Source: UBA2279 sp041595875 (GTDB taxonomy: Bacteria > Actinomycetota > Coriobacteriia > Anaerosomatales > Anaerosomataceae). From it: a DNA stretch of 18,677 bases. Each line of letters begins with the position of its first letter. Position 1 is the first letter of the stretch. Shown piece by piece: positions 1 to 7,740 of this stretch. The position numbers and the translations under genes are program-made. Under the pieces are notes generated by a model. The model was not told the DNA's origin, did no database searches, and saw only the letters and a list, made by a program, of their open reading frames with translations. Location of the stretch: NCBI GenBank assembly GCA_041595875.1, contig JBFHJN010000048.1:1-18677 (forward strand). Direction: 5' to 3'.

Positions 1-693
1 GTCCCGCTCAACGACATTTCCGCACTTGAGGACGCGATAGACGACACGGTGTGTGCAGTGATGCTCGAGGTCGTCCAGGGCGAGGGTGGCGTCTATCCAT
101 GCACGCCCGAGTACCTCACGTCAGTCCGCCGGCTTTGCGACGAACGCGGTGTGTTGTTGGTGCTCGACGAGGTCCAGACAGGGTTCTTCCGCACCGGGAC
201 GGCCTTCGCGCACCAGTCCTTCGGTATCCGCCCCGACATTATGGCGCTCGCCAAGGCGATGGCAAATGGTCTGCCCATAGGCGCCGTGGTCGCAACCGAC
301 GAGGTCGCTGCTGCGTTCAAGCCGGGAGATCACGGGTCCACGTTCGGCGGAGGACCTGTCGTGTGTGCCGCCGCGCTCGCTACCGTCGGTGCGCTGCATG
401 GCGAACGTCTGGGCGAGAATGCCATTGCGATGGGCGAGTACCTCAGGGACGGTCTTGCGGGTCTTGCCGAGAAGACCGGAGAAGTGGCTGTTGTCCGGGG
501 CATCGGTCTCATGGCAGCGGTGGAGCTTTCGCGTCCTGTTGCGGCTGCCGTGGCCGCCGGGGCACTTGATCGCGGTCTCGTTCTCAACAATATCGGAGAT
601 TCGATAATACGTTTCTTGCCTCCTTTGGTATGCAAAGAGGCGGAAATTGATACACTTCTTGAGACACTTGAAGCAGTCGTAGGGGAGGTCTGA
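1..693 (+). CDS. argD: Acetylornithine aminotransferase, 3' part (5' end outside window)
   Basis: This is the C-terminal 230 residues of a class III PLP-dependent aminotransferase; the reading frame is open from base 1, so the start lies upstream. ArgD transfers an amino group from glutamate to N-acetylglutamate semialdehyde, giving N-acetylornithine in cytoplasmic arginine biosynthesis. Visible landmarks are the PLP-ring-contacting LDEVQTG block (visible residues 55-61), the Schiff-base lysine in LAKAMANG (K85 of the visible part) and the HGSTFGG phosphate-binding loop. The usual TGxGRTG is TGFFRTG here, a mild variant. The stop codon overlaps the argF start by one base (TGATG, 691-695), pointing to translational coupling. 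Identity as ArgD rather than a sister aminotransferase (GabT, RocD) rests on the following argF-R-G-H genes. Confidence 0.93.
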   Translation, partial: VPLNDISALEDAIDDTVCAVMLEVVQGEGGVYPCTPEYLTSVRRLCDERGVLLVLDEVQTGFFRTGTAFAHQSFGIRPDIMALAKAMANGLPIGAVVATDEVAAAFKPGDHGSTFGGGPVVCAAALATVGALHGERLGENAIAMGEYLRDGLAGLAEKTGEVAVVRGIGLMAAVELSRPVAAAVAAGALDRGLVLNNIGDSIIRFLPPLVCKEAEIDTLLETLEAVVGEV

Positions 694-1625
694 TGCAAAA
701 CCTCGTGGGACGTGACCTGCTGACCCTTGGTGACCTGACGCCGGATGACCTTCAGGCGGTGCTCATCCGGGCAAAGGCCCAGAAGCTCGCACATCGAAAC
801 GCCAACAAGGCTCCGGTCGCTACGGGCAAGTCTGCAGCGCTGATCTTCATGAAGCCTTCCTTGCGGACTCGCGTCTCTTTCGAGCTGGCCTGTCGCGATC
901 TGGGTGTCCATCCGATCGTCATGGGTCCCCAGGATGCCTTCTCTCGAAGTGAGACCGTGCACGACACCGTCAAGGTGCTTGAGCGCTACGTCCAGGTGAT
1001 CGTCTTGCGGACGTTTGCGCACTCACACATCGAAGAGGTTGCTGAGCATGCCTCGGTGCCCGTGGTCAACGCGCTCACCGACGACTACCATCCCTGTCAG
1101 GTGTTGGCGGACCTGCTCACCATCAAGGAGCACAAGGGTTCGCTCGCCGGGATCAAGATGGCGTACGTGGGTGATGGCAACAACATGACGCACTCGCTGA
1201 TGCTGGGCGGTGCGCTTGCCGGGATGCATGTGACTGTCGCCACGCCTGTCGGCTACGAGCCGCGTGCCGATGTCGTCGCCCGGGCGCAGCAGATAGCCGC
1301 CACGTACGGCACGGGGGCGAGCATCACGCTCCACAACGACCCCAGAGAGGCCGTCGCGTCTTGTGACGTGGTCGTCTCGGACACATGGGCGTCGATGGGG
1401 CAGGAGGCTGAGCACGCGCAGCGCGTGCAGGCCTTCGCGGGCTATACGGTGGATCCGTCGCTCATGGAGCGCGCCGATTCCCGGGCGATATTCATGCACT
1501 GTCTCCCCGCCCACCGCGGCGAAGAGGTGCTTGACGAAGTCATCGACGCTCCGTACTCCGTGGTGTTCGATGAAGCCGAGAACAGACTTCATGCGCAGCG
1601 CGCGTGGCTTTCGTTGGTACTGTGA
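693..1625 (+). CDS. argF: Ornithine carbamoyltransferase
   Basis: A 310-residue protein, normal for the family. It condenses carbamoyl phosphate with ornithine to give citrulline. The carbamoyl-phosphate site is SLRTR (residues 56-60; canonical STRTR, a common variant), followed by DYHPCQ (131-136), the ornithine-binding SMG loop in DTWASMGQE (230-238) and the catalytic HCLP (269-272). The Leu of HCLP and the SMG loop separate it from aspartate carbamoyltransferase. The start ATG at 693 sits in a TGATG overlap with argD, with a purine-rich Shine-Dalgarno (GGAGG, 684-688) only four bases upstream inside argD. Its own stop at 1623-1625 is again part of a TGATG. It is expected to be expressed as part of the arg operon. 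Confidence 0.97.
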   Translation: MQNLVGRDLLTLGDLTPDDLQAVLIRAKAQKLAHRNANKAPVATGKSAALIFMKPSLRTRVSFELACRDLGVHPIVMGPQDAFSRSETVHDTVKVLERYVQVIVLRTFAHSHIEEVAEHASVPVVNALTDDYHPCQVLADLLTIKEHKGSLAGIKMAYVGDGNNMTHSLMLGGALAGMHVTVATPVGYEPRADVVARAQQIAATYGTGASITLHNDPREAVASCDVVVSDTWASMGQEAEHAQRVQAFAGYTVDPSLMERADSRAIFMHCLPAHRGEEVLDEVIDAPYSVVFDEAENRLHAQRAWLSLVL

Positions 1626-1653
1626 TGACGGATCGCGATCACTGGATGGGGCA

Positions 1654-2085
1654 ATGAGGAAAAGAATCGAGCGGCAGGAAGCCATACGCAAGATCGTCCG
1701 ACGAGACCGCGTGCGGACTCAGCGTGAACTCGTGGACCGTCTCAAGCAGCACGGCTACGAATGCACGCAGGCGACTGTCTCCAGGGATATCGCCGATATG
1801 GGTCTGCGCAAACTGGCCGAGGGCGTCTACGTCCTCGCGGAGGATCTGCACCTTCAGCGGATGATCGCGGAGCTGGTCACCAGTGTCGTGAAGTCCGGGC
1901 AGCTGGTGCTCATCAAGACGACCGCAGGCGCGGGGCAGGGTGTGGCTGCCGCTATGGACGCCGCTGAACTCGACGAGATCCTCGGTTCGATCGCGGGCGA
2001 TGACACGATCTTGGTGATCGCGCGTGGCGAGAGCGATGCGGATCTCGTCATGGATAACATCAATAAGTTCCGGGGCCAGTTCTAG
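1654..2085 (+). CDS. argR: Arginine repressor ArgR
   Basis: A 143-residue ArgR/AhrC-type regulator. The N-terminal winged helix-turn-helix covers roughly residues 1-70 and includes RTQRELVDRL and TQATVSRDI, the DNA-recognition core of the family. The C-terminal half contains the glycine-rich GAGQGVAAAMD segment and AGDDTILVI, which in homologues form the hexamer interface and arginine pocket. With arginine bound, the hexamer binds ARG boxes and represses arginine synthesis; this target is inferred from family and context. ATG 1654 was chosen because the protein then begins like other ArgRs (MRKRIERQEAI) and no other start codon lies nearby in frame. It sits 28 nt past the argF stop, with only a weak GGATGGGG upstream. 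Lying between argF and argG, it is probably autoregulated with the operon. Confidence 0.96.
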   Translation: MRKRIERQEAIRKIVRRDRVRTQRELVDRLKQHGYECTQATVSRDIADMGLRKLAEGVYVLAEDLHLQRMIAELVTSVVKSGQLVLIKTTAGAGQGVAAAMDAAELDEILGSIAGDDTILVIARGESDADLVMDNINKFRGQF

Positions 2086-2116
2086 GCCTCGTCGCAAACG
2101 GAGAGGAAGCAGCAAA

Positions 2117-3343
2117 GTGTCTAAAGAGAAGGTCGTACTCGCGTATTCCGGCGGTCTGGACACATCGGTCGCCATCCGCTGGCTGATGGATGAGAAGAAC
2201 GTGGACGTCATCGCACTTGCGGTCGATGTGGGTCAGGAGCGTCAGGACCTTGAGGTCGTGCGCACCAAGGCACTGGGCATCGGCGCCGTGGAGTCCATCG
2301 TCAAAGACGTGCGTGAAGAGTATGTGGATGAGTTCATCACCAAAGCGTTGATGGCCAACGCCCTCTACGAGAACAAGTACCCGCTTGTCTCGGCGATGAG
2401 CAGGCCTATCATCGTGAAGCATCTTGTCGAGGAAGCGCACAAGCATGGCGCCAGCTACATCGCGCATGGTTGCACCGGCAAGGGCAACGACCAGGTCCGC
2501 TTCGAGGTGGGCATTGCGGCGCTCGATCCCGACATCCAGGTGCTCGCGCCGGTGCGCGAGTGGGACCTCAAGACCCGCGAGCAGGAGATGGACTACGCGC
2601 TCGAGCGCGGCATCCCGGTTCCCACCACCAAGAAGAGCCCGTACTCCATCGATGACAACCTGTGGGGCCGTGCGATCGAGTGCGGTATCCTCGAGGACCC
2701 GTGGGTAGAGCCTCCCGCGGACATCTACACGCTGACGGGGGATGCCCGCGGTGAGCAGTGCAGCGAGGCCGAGTACGTGGAGTTGAGCTTCGAGCAGGGC
2801 ATACCGGTGGCGCTCAATGGCGACAAGATGAGCTTCCACGAGATCATCAACCACATGAATGAGCTGGCGGGCAAGCACGGCTTCGGCCGCATCGACATGA
2901 TCGAGAACCGGCTCATCGGCGTGAAGAGCCGTGAGATCTACGAGGTGCCGGGTGCGCTGACCTTGATCACCGCCCACAAGGCGCTTGAGGACCTCTGCCT
3001 GGAGCGCGACTTGCTGCACTACAAGCTGCACATCGAGCAGAAGTGGGCGGAGCTCGTCTACAACGGCATGTGGTTCTCGCCGCTCAAAGAGGCCCTGGAC
3101 GGCTTCATCGAGACCACGCAGCAGCTGGTCACCGGTGACGTGCGCCTGCGCTTCTTCAAGGGCAGCTGTGTCACCGTAGGCCGCCGCTCGCCTTACTCGC
3201 TCTACGACTACAACCTTGCGACCTATGACGCCTCCGACAGCTTCGACCACAAGGCTGCGAAGGGCTTCATCGACCTGCACGGCCTGCCTACCAAGGTCTG
3301 GGCGCGTCAGCGCCGCAAGGTTGGCAAAGAAGGGGAAGTGTAG
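2117..3343 (+). CDS. argG: Argininosuccinate synthase
   Basis: A 408-residue enzyme joining citrulline and aspartate with ATP to form argininosuccinate. The N-terminal PP-loop ATP-binding motif is YSGGLDTS (residues 10-17). Further family blocks are GCTGKGNDQVRFE, SPYSIDDNLWGRAIECG and, near the C-terminus, YSLYDYNLATYD. The GTG at 2117 was chosen because the protein then starts five residues before the first beta strand, as in homologues, and GAGAGGAAG (2101-2109) is a well-placed ribosome binding site. The open frame continues upstream into argR, but that extension has no family similarity. The gap from argR is 31 nt and the gap to argH is 2 nt. Confidence 0.97.
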   Translation: MSKEKVVLAYSGGLDTSVAIRWLMDEKNVDVIALAVDVGQERQDLEVVRTKALGIGAVESIVKDVREEYVDEFITKALMANALYENKYPLVSAMSRPIIVKHLVEEAHKHGASYIAHGCTGKGNDQVRFEVGIAALDPDIQVLAPVREWDLKTREQEMDYALERGIPVPTTKKSPYSIDDNLWGRAIECGILEDPWVEPPADIYTLTGDARGEQCSEAEYVELSFEQGIPVALNGDKMSFHEIINHMNELAGKHGFGRIDMIENRLIGVKSREIYEVPGALTLITAHKALEDLCLERDLLHYKLHIEQKWAELVYNGMWFSPLKEALDGFIETTQQLVTGDVRLRFFKGSCVTVGRRSPYSLYDYNLATYDASDSFDHKAAKGFIDLHGLPTKVWARQRRKVGKEGEV

Positions 3344-3345
3344 GC

Positions 3346-4764
3346 GTGAGCAATGCCAAGAAGCCATGGGGTGGTCGCTTTGAGAGCTCCGGCGACGCGT
3401 TCGCCGAGGAGTTCGGAGCATCGCTACCGGTAGACAAGCGGATGGCCGAGCAAGACATCCGCGGGTCGATCGCGCACGCCAGGATGCTCGCTGCCCAGGG
3501 CATCATCCCTGTCGATGAGGCGACGGCTATCGTCGAGGGGCTCTTGCAGGTGCGCGCGGAGATAGAGAGCGGTTCGTTCGTCTTCGACACCGCCGATGAG
3601 GACATCCATATGGCGGTCGAGCGCAGGCTGACGAGCATCGTCGGCACTGTTGGTGGCAAGCTGCACACCGCACGCTCCCGTAACGACCAGGTAGCGCTTG
3701 ATGCCAGGCTCTACGCCAAGGACGCGACCCTGCGTCTGATCGGGGCGGGCAACGCCCTGCGCGCCACTCTGATAGAGCGTGCGCGCGAGCATATGGGTGC
3801 CGTCATGCCGGGCTACACGCACCTCCAGAAGGCGCAGCCGGTGTTGCTGAGCCATCATCTCCTCGCGTACTCATGGATGCTCGCCAGGGACGTCACGCGC
3901 ATACGTCACGCGTTCGAGGCGGCAGATGTCCTGCCGCTTGGCAGTGCGGCGCTTGCGGGGACCACGTTCCCACTGGATCGCCAGGCCGTCGCTGACGATC
4001 TTGGCTTCTCGGCTGTCTCGGCCAACTCGATGGATAGCGTGAGCGATCGCGACTTCTTGCTGGACGTCACCTATGCATGCGCGGTCGCGCAGATGCACCT
4101 CTCGCGCCTGTGCGAGGAGCTCATCTTGTGGTCTACCGAGGAGTTCGGGTTCATAACCATGGACGACGCGTGGTCCACAGGCTCGAGCATCATGCCGCAG
4201 AAGAAGAACCCGGACTTCGCAGAGCTCGTCAGGGGTAAGACCGGTCGAGTCATCGGTGACCTGACGGCGCTGCTCGTGACCCTCAAGAGCTTGCCGCTTG
4301 CGTACAACAAGGACATGCAGGAGGACAAAGAGCCTGCGTTCGACGCTATCGACACACTGGCGGATTCGCTGCGCGCCGTCGATGGCATGATCGCTACGAT
4401 GAGCGTCAATGTGGACGCCATGCGTCAGGGCGCCGCCGGCGGGTTCATGGCCGCAACCGATCTCGCCGACTACCTCGCTGCGCACGGGATGCCCTTCCGG
4501 GAGGCCCACGAGGTCGTCGGCAGGCTGGTCCTGGCTTGCGAGCGGGAGGGCAAGACGCTGCAAGAGCTCTCGGTGCAAGGCCTTGAAGACGCGTCGTCTG
4601 TCTTCGGTAGCGATGCGCTGGAGGCCGTCGACCTGGACAAGATCGTAGCTCGTCGCGTGACTGCGGGCGGCACCGGTCATGAGCGCGTGACCGAGCAGCT
4701 TGCGCAGGCCGCAGAGGCGCTTGAGGCAGACGTCATCTGGCTGAGCGAACGGTCCGCCGAGTAG
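3346..4764 (+). CDS. argH: Argininosuccinate lyase
   Basis: A 472-residue member of the fumarase/aspartase superfamily that splits argininosuccinate into arginine and fumarate, the last step of the pathway. It begins with the conserved WGGRF (residues 8-12), carries HTARSRNDQ (107-115) and the superfamily signature GSSIMPQKKNPD (279-290), whose flexible loop contains the catalytic serine. The GTG start at 3346 lies 2 nt after the argG stop and has the ribosome binding site AGAAGGGGAAG (3329-3339) inside argG. Length is normal, so there is no C-terminal acetyltransferase fusion of the ArgH(A) type; a separate acetyltransferase gene starts 7 nt downstream. Confidence 0.97.
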   Translation: MSNAKKPWGGRFESSGDAFAEEFGASLPVDKRMAEQDIRGSIAHARMLAAQGIIPVDEATAIVEGLLQVRAEIESGSFVFDTADEDIHMAVERRLTSIVGTVGGKLHTARSRNDQVALDARLYAKDATLRLIGAGNALRATLIERAREHMGAVMPGYTHLQKAQPVLLSHHLLAYSWMLARDVTRIRHAFEAADVLPLGSAALAGTTFPLDRQAVADDLGFSAVSANSMDSVSDRDFLLDVTYACAVAQMHLSRLCEELILWSTEEFGFITMDDAWSTGSSIMPQKKNPDFAELVRGKTGRVIGDLTALLVTLKSLPLAYNKDMQEDKEPAFDAIDTLADSLRAVDGMIATMSVNVDAMRQGAAGGFMAATDLADYLAAHGMPFREAHEVVGRLVLACEREGKTLQELSVQGLEDASSVFGSDALEAVDLDKIVARRVTAGGTGHERVTEQLAQAAEALEADVIWLSERSAE

Positions 4765-4771
4765 GGCGAGC

Positions 4772-5266
4772 GTGATGCAGCACTACATCTCCGTAGTGGA
4801 ACGAGTCGATCCCGTCGCGCTGGATGATGCACGGCGGCTGTTCGAGGAATATCAGCGGTTGCTCGGCGAGCAGATGTGCTCGTACACGCTTCCGGGTGAG
4901 ATCGCCTCGCTGCCCGCTCCCTACGAGCGCCCTACGGGTGTCCTGTTGCTCGCGCGTGATGAATCCGGCGAGGCCCTGGGATGCGTGGGCGTTCGCCAGC
5001 ATATGCCGCAGACCTGCGAGATCAAGCGCCTGTTCGTTCGTCCCGATGCCCGGGGGCATGGGCTTGGTCGCGCCCTGATGCGGGCTGCACTGGACCATGC
5101 GCGCGTCATCGGCTACATCGAGGCAAGGGTCATCACGTTGCCCGATTCCATGGTTGCGGCTCTGCGGCTGTATCGCGCTCTTGGCTTCAGGGAAGCTGAG
5201 CCACCCGAGGACTTCGACCGGACTCAGGACGTCCCGACTCTCGCATTCATGAGCAGGCGTCTCTGA
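4772..5266 (+). CDS. GNAT family N-acetyltransferase, substrate unknown
   Basis: A 164-residue single-domain GNAT protein. The acetyl-CoA motif A is clear: LFVRPDARGHGLGRALM (residues 87-103), with the R-x-x-G-x-G pyrophosphate loop at RGHGLG (94-99). Motif B follows as AALRLYRALGF (129-139). Translation can start at GTG 4772 or at the adjacent ATG 4775; GGGCGAG (4764-4770) serves as ribosome binding site and fits GTG slightly better. The gene is 7 nt after argH and so is probably cotranscribed. That position recalls short N-acetylglutamate synthases and ArgH(A) fusions. However, the LRLYRALGF pattern is that of generic amine or peptide GNATs rather than the FF-x-x-x-GF ending typical of NAGS, so no substrate is assigned. 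Confidence 0.85.
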   Translation: MMQHYISVVERVDPVALDDARRLFEEYQRLLGEQMCSYTLPGEIASLPAPYERPTGVLLLARDESGEALGCVGVRQHMPQTCEIKRLFVRPDARGHGLGRALMRAALDHARVIGYIEARVITLPDSMVAALRLYRALGFREAEPPEDFDRTQDVPTLAFMSRRL

Positions 5267-5290
5267 CTCTTCGGCGTGCCCGGGTATCAT
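5263..5290 (+). promoter_or_regulatory. Candidate sigma-70-type promoter for polX
   Basis: The -35-like CTGACT (5263-5268, 4/6 match) and -10-like TATCAT (5285-5290, 5/6) are separated by 16 bp. The element starts inside the stop codon of the acetyltransferase gene. Transcription would begin near 5297, leaving room for the AGGGAG ribosome binding site at 5312-5317 and the ATG at 5325. It would make the repair genes independent of the arginine operon. Confidence 0.45.
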
Positions 5291-5324
5291 GGTTGGAGCG
5301 TTCGCGATCACAGGGAGTATCCGC

Positions 5325-7061
5325 ATGCCCGAGTACGACAACCCCTCGGTAGCCAAGATCCTCGACACCGTGGGTGACTTGCTTGAGATATCCGGCGCGG
5401 ACAAGTTCCGGTTCCTCAGCTACCACAAGGCCGCCCACGCGCTGCGTGCGTTCCCCGAGGACGTCATGACTCTTGCTCGCGACGGACGCCTGATCGAGGT
5501 TCCGGGGGTTGGCAGCAAGCTGGCGGCATCCATCCTCACGCTCGTCGAGACCGGGAGCTTTCCGGAGCTTGATGCCATCACAGACCGGCTGCCGGGGACG
5601 CTGGTCGACCTTACGCGCATCCCCGGCCTCGGGCCCAAGAAGGTCAAGGTCCTCTACGAGCAGCTGGACGTCACCTCCGTCGATGCGCTGGAGGCCGCCA
5701 TCGAGGAAGGCAGGCTCACCGGGCTGGCAGGCTTCGGTGCCAGGACCATCGACAATCTCGCCGAAGGCATCGTGGCGTACCGGCGACACAGTGAGCGGAA
5801 GCTGATGGCGGACGTACTGCCCTTGGCCGAGAGGATCGTCTCGGCGATGCGTGATGTCGCCGGCGTCACGGACGTCGCATACGCCGGTAGCCTCCGGCGA
5901 CACCGCGACACCGTGGGTGACATCGACGTGGTGGTCGCCTCCGGGGACCCGGAATCGGTCATGGGGGCGGCAAGGACGCTTCCCCGGGTCGAGAGCGTGC
6001 TGGTGAGCGGTGGCACCAAGACCAGCATCGCCACTGCCGACGGACTCCAGATAGACGTCCGGGTGGTGTCGCCTGATCAATACGGGGCGGCCCTGCAGTA
6101 CTTCACCGGTTCGGCGGAGCACAACGCACGCCTGCGCGAGCTGGCCAAACGTGCCGGTTTGAAGGTCAACGAGTACGGCGTGTTCAGGCTCGCCGATGAC
6201 GTAGCCATCGCTTCGGCCACAGAAGCTGACGTCTACGCAGCCCTGGGGATGGACGTGCCTGTGCCGGAGCTCAGGGAGAACGCCGGTGAGATCGAGGCCG
6301 CGCTGGCAGGTGACTTTCCCCGGCTGCTCGAAGGTCGTGACATCCGCGGTGACTTGCACATGCACACGGTCGCCACGGACGGGAAGTCGACAGCCCGGCA
6401 GAATCGGGCCAAGGCCGCAGCCCTCGGCTACGAGTACATCGCGATCACCGACCACGCCGTGAACCTTCACATGGTGGGCGGGCTTGGACTGGATGCGCTT
6501 GAGCGGCAGTGGGAAGAGATCGACGAGCTGAACTCCATCGGCGACGGGCCGCACGTCCTCAAGGGAGTGGAGCTCAATATCGATGACGACGGGCAGGTGG
6601 ACTACGACCTCGACGTGCTGGCGCGCTTCGACATCGTTCTCGCCTCGCTGCACTCGGGCTGGGGCCAGAGCCGGGAGGTCGCGACTCGCCGCGTGCTGCG
6701 CGCCATGGACAATCCGTTCATCGACGTCATAGCGCACCTCACCGGCAGAATCCTGTGCCGTCGTGACCCGATCGACCTGGATATCGAAGCGGTGATGCAG
6801 AAGGCCGCCCAGACGGGTACGGCACTGGAGCTCAATAGCTACCCCGATCGCCTCGATCTCAACGACGTGCATCTGCGCATGGCGAAGCGCATGGGCGTCG
6901 CCATCACTCTCGGGACCGACTCTCATGATGCTTCGCAGCTTGAATACATGTCCTACGGTGTCGGGCAGGCCACGCGCGGATGGATCGAGCCCGGTGACGT
7001 GCTCAATACACTGCCGCTGCACGAGCTAAGGCTCCGTCTGAAGAGGGCCCGATCGCTGTGA
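5325..7061 (+). CDS. polX: DNA polymerase/3'-5' exonuclease PolX (family X polymerase with PHP domain)
   Basis: A 578-residue bacterial PolX, normal length. Order of parts: N-terminal 8-kDa-like region with helix-hairpin-helix VPGVGSK (59-65), a second HhH IPGLGPKKV (99-107) and a third around GFGARTI (136-142). The palm follows with GSLRR and the metal-binding pair D199-x-D201 in VGDID, a third acidic residue at D244, and YFTGSAEHN. The C-terminal PHP domain begins at GDLHMHT (D343, H345, H347) and includes ITDHA, ASLHSG and GTDSH. Homologues fill short gaps in base excision repair and have Mn-dependent 3'-5' exonuclease and AP-endonuclease activity in the PHP domain. ATG 5325 is preferred over ATG 5289 because AGGGAG (5312-5317) lies 7 nt before it and the earlier ATG overlaps the putative -10. 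Confidence 0.95.
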   Translation: MPEYDNPSVAKILDTVGDLLEISGADKFRFLSYHKAAHALRAFPEDVMTLARDGRLIEVPGVGSKLAASILTLVETGSFPELDAITDRLPGTLVDLTRIPGLGPKKVKVLYEQLDVTSVDALEAAIEEGRLTGLAGFGARTIDNLAEGIVAYRRHSERKLMADVLPLAERIVSAMRDVAGVTDVAYAGSLRRHRDTVGDIDVVVASGDPESVMGAARTLPRVESVLVSGGTKTSIATADGLQIDVRVVSPDQYGAALQYFTGSAEHNARLRELAKRAGLKVNEYGVFRLADDVAIASATEADVYAALGMDVPVPELRENAGEIEAALAGDFPRLLEGRDIRGDLHMHTVATDGKSTARQNRAKAAALGYEYIAITDHAVNLHMVGGLGLDALERQWEEIDELNSIGDGPHVLKGVELNIDDDGQVDYDLDVLARFDIVLASLHSGWGQSREVATRRVLRAMDNPFIDVIAHLTGRILCRRDPIDLDIEAVMQKAAQTGTALELNSYPDRLDLNDVHLRMAKRMGVAITLGTDSHDASQLEYMSYGVGQATRGWIEPGDVLNTLPLHELRLRLKRARSL

Positions 7062-7063
7062 TG

Positions 7064-7092
7064 CATACATGAGAGGCTGTTTCGCATAGAAT
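7064..7092 (+). promoter_or_regulatory. Candidate promoter giving a leaderless glycosylase mRNA
   Basis: TAGAAT (7087-7092, 5/6 match to the -10 consensus) ends 8 nt before the ATG at 7101, with a weak CATACA (7064-7069) 17 bp upstream. Transcription would start at or within a base or two of the ATG. The absence of any Shine-Dalgarno in 7075-7100 fits leaderless translation, which is common in Actinobacteria. Confidence 0.4.
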
Positions 7093-7100
7093 CCACTGAT

Positions 7101-7715
7101 ATGGAGTACTTCAGCCTTGATGATGCGTCCCTGCTCCCGCCATCGTTTTTCGAGCGCGGTGCCGAGGGTGTTGCCCGGGCGCTTCTAGGAGCGGTGCTGG
7201 TGAGCACTGCCGAAGGGGCGATCACGGCCGGACGCATCGTGGAGACTGAGGCGTATCTGGGCTCGGACGACCCCGGCTCACACGCGGCGACCAAGGGCAT
7301 CACGGAACGCAACAGCGTGATGTACGGGCCGGCGGGATGCACCTACGTGTACTTCACCTATGGAAGCCACTACATGCTGAATGTCGTGACGGATGCCGAG
7401 GGTGTTGCGGGTGCGGTGCTCATTCGTGCGCTCGAGCCACTGCTGGGTCAGGAGGTCATGGTGAGGCGTCGCGGGAGGGAGACGTCGCTCACGGACGGCC
7501 CCGGCAAGCTCGCTCAGGCGCTGGGCGTCGATCTTGACGACAACGGGGTGCGCCTGGGTAGCGGTAGGCTGGCGATCTATGCGGGGACAAAGCCCGTAGG
7601 GCTTATCGAGCGGAGCGGGCGCATCGGCCTGTCTGCCGGTCATGACCTCCCTTTGCGATTCTATGAGAACGGGAACAAGCACGTTTCGAAGGCCAAAACA
7701 GGACGACGTCTGTAG
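7101..7715 (+). CDS. mpg: DNA-3-methyladenine glycosylase, AAG/MPG family
   Basis: A 204-residue protein of the AAG (mammalian-type) alkyladenine glycosylase fold, which excises alkylated and deaminated purines to leave abasic sites. By alignment from memory with human AAG: the catalytic glutamate is E50 and its neighbour Y52 in RIVETEAYLG, H61 matches human H136, and the intercalating tyrosine is Y87 in YVYFTYG. Other family blocks are AVLIRALEP (105-113), GPGKLAQALG (133-142) and RIGLSAGHDLPLRFY (174-188). All key residues are present, so the enzyme should be active. It lies 39 nt after polX. No ribosome binding site precedes ATG 7101; a -10-like box at 7087-7092 suggests a leaderless transcript. 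Products of this enzyme could be processed by the neighbouring PolX. Confidence 0.94.
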   Translation: MEYFSLDDASLLPPSFFERGAEGVARALLGAVLVSTAEGAITAGRIVETEAYLGSDDPGSHAATKGITERNSVMYGPAGCTYVYFTYGSHYMLNVVTDAEGVAGAVLIRALEPLLGQEVMVRRRGRETSLTDGPGKLAQALGVDLDDNGVRLGSGRLAIYAGTKPVGLIERSGRIGLSAGHDLPLRFYENGNKHVSKAKTGRRL

Positions 7716-7740
7716 CACGCATCGGACAAGGAGTGGATAC

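Noticed and set aside
1626..2116. Search for ARG-box operators inside the arg operon
   Set aside because: No clear TGAAT-N-ATTCA-type palindrome between argF and argG; the operator is expected before the first gene, outside the window.
2060..3421. 453-codon open frame opposite argG
   Set aside because: Same explanation: composition shadow of argG with no domain similarity.
5289..5324. Longer PolX with ATG 5289 as start
   Set aside because: The ATG overlaps the -10-like box and lacks a ribosome binding site, while ATG 5325 has AGGGAG at 7-nt spacing.
5247..7022. 591-codon open frame on the minus strand opposite polX
   Set aside because: It mirrors a well-supported gene almost end to end, has no recognisable motifs and is explained by high-GC codon bias, which removes stops on the opposite strand.
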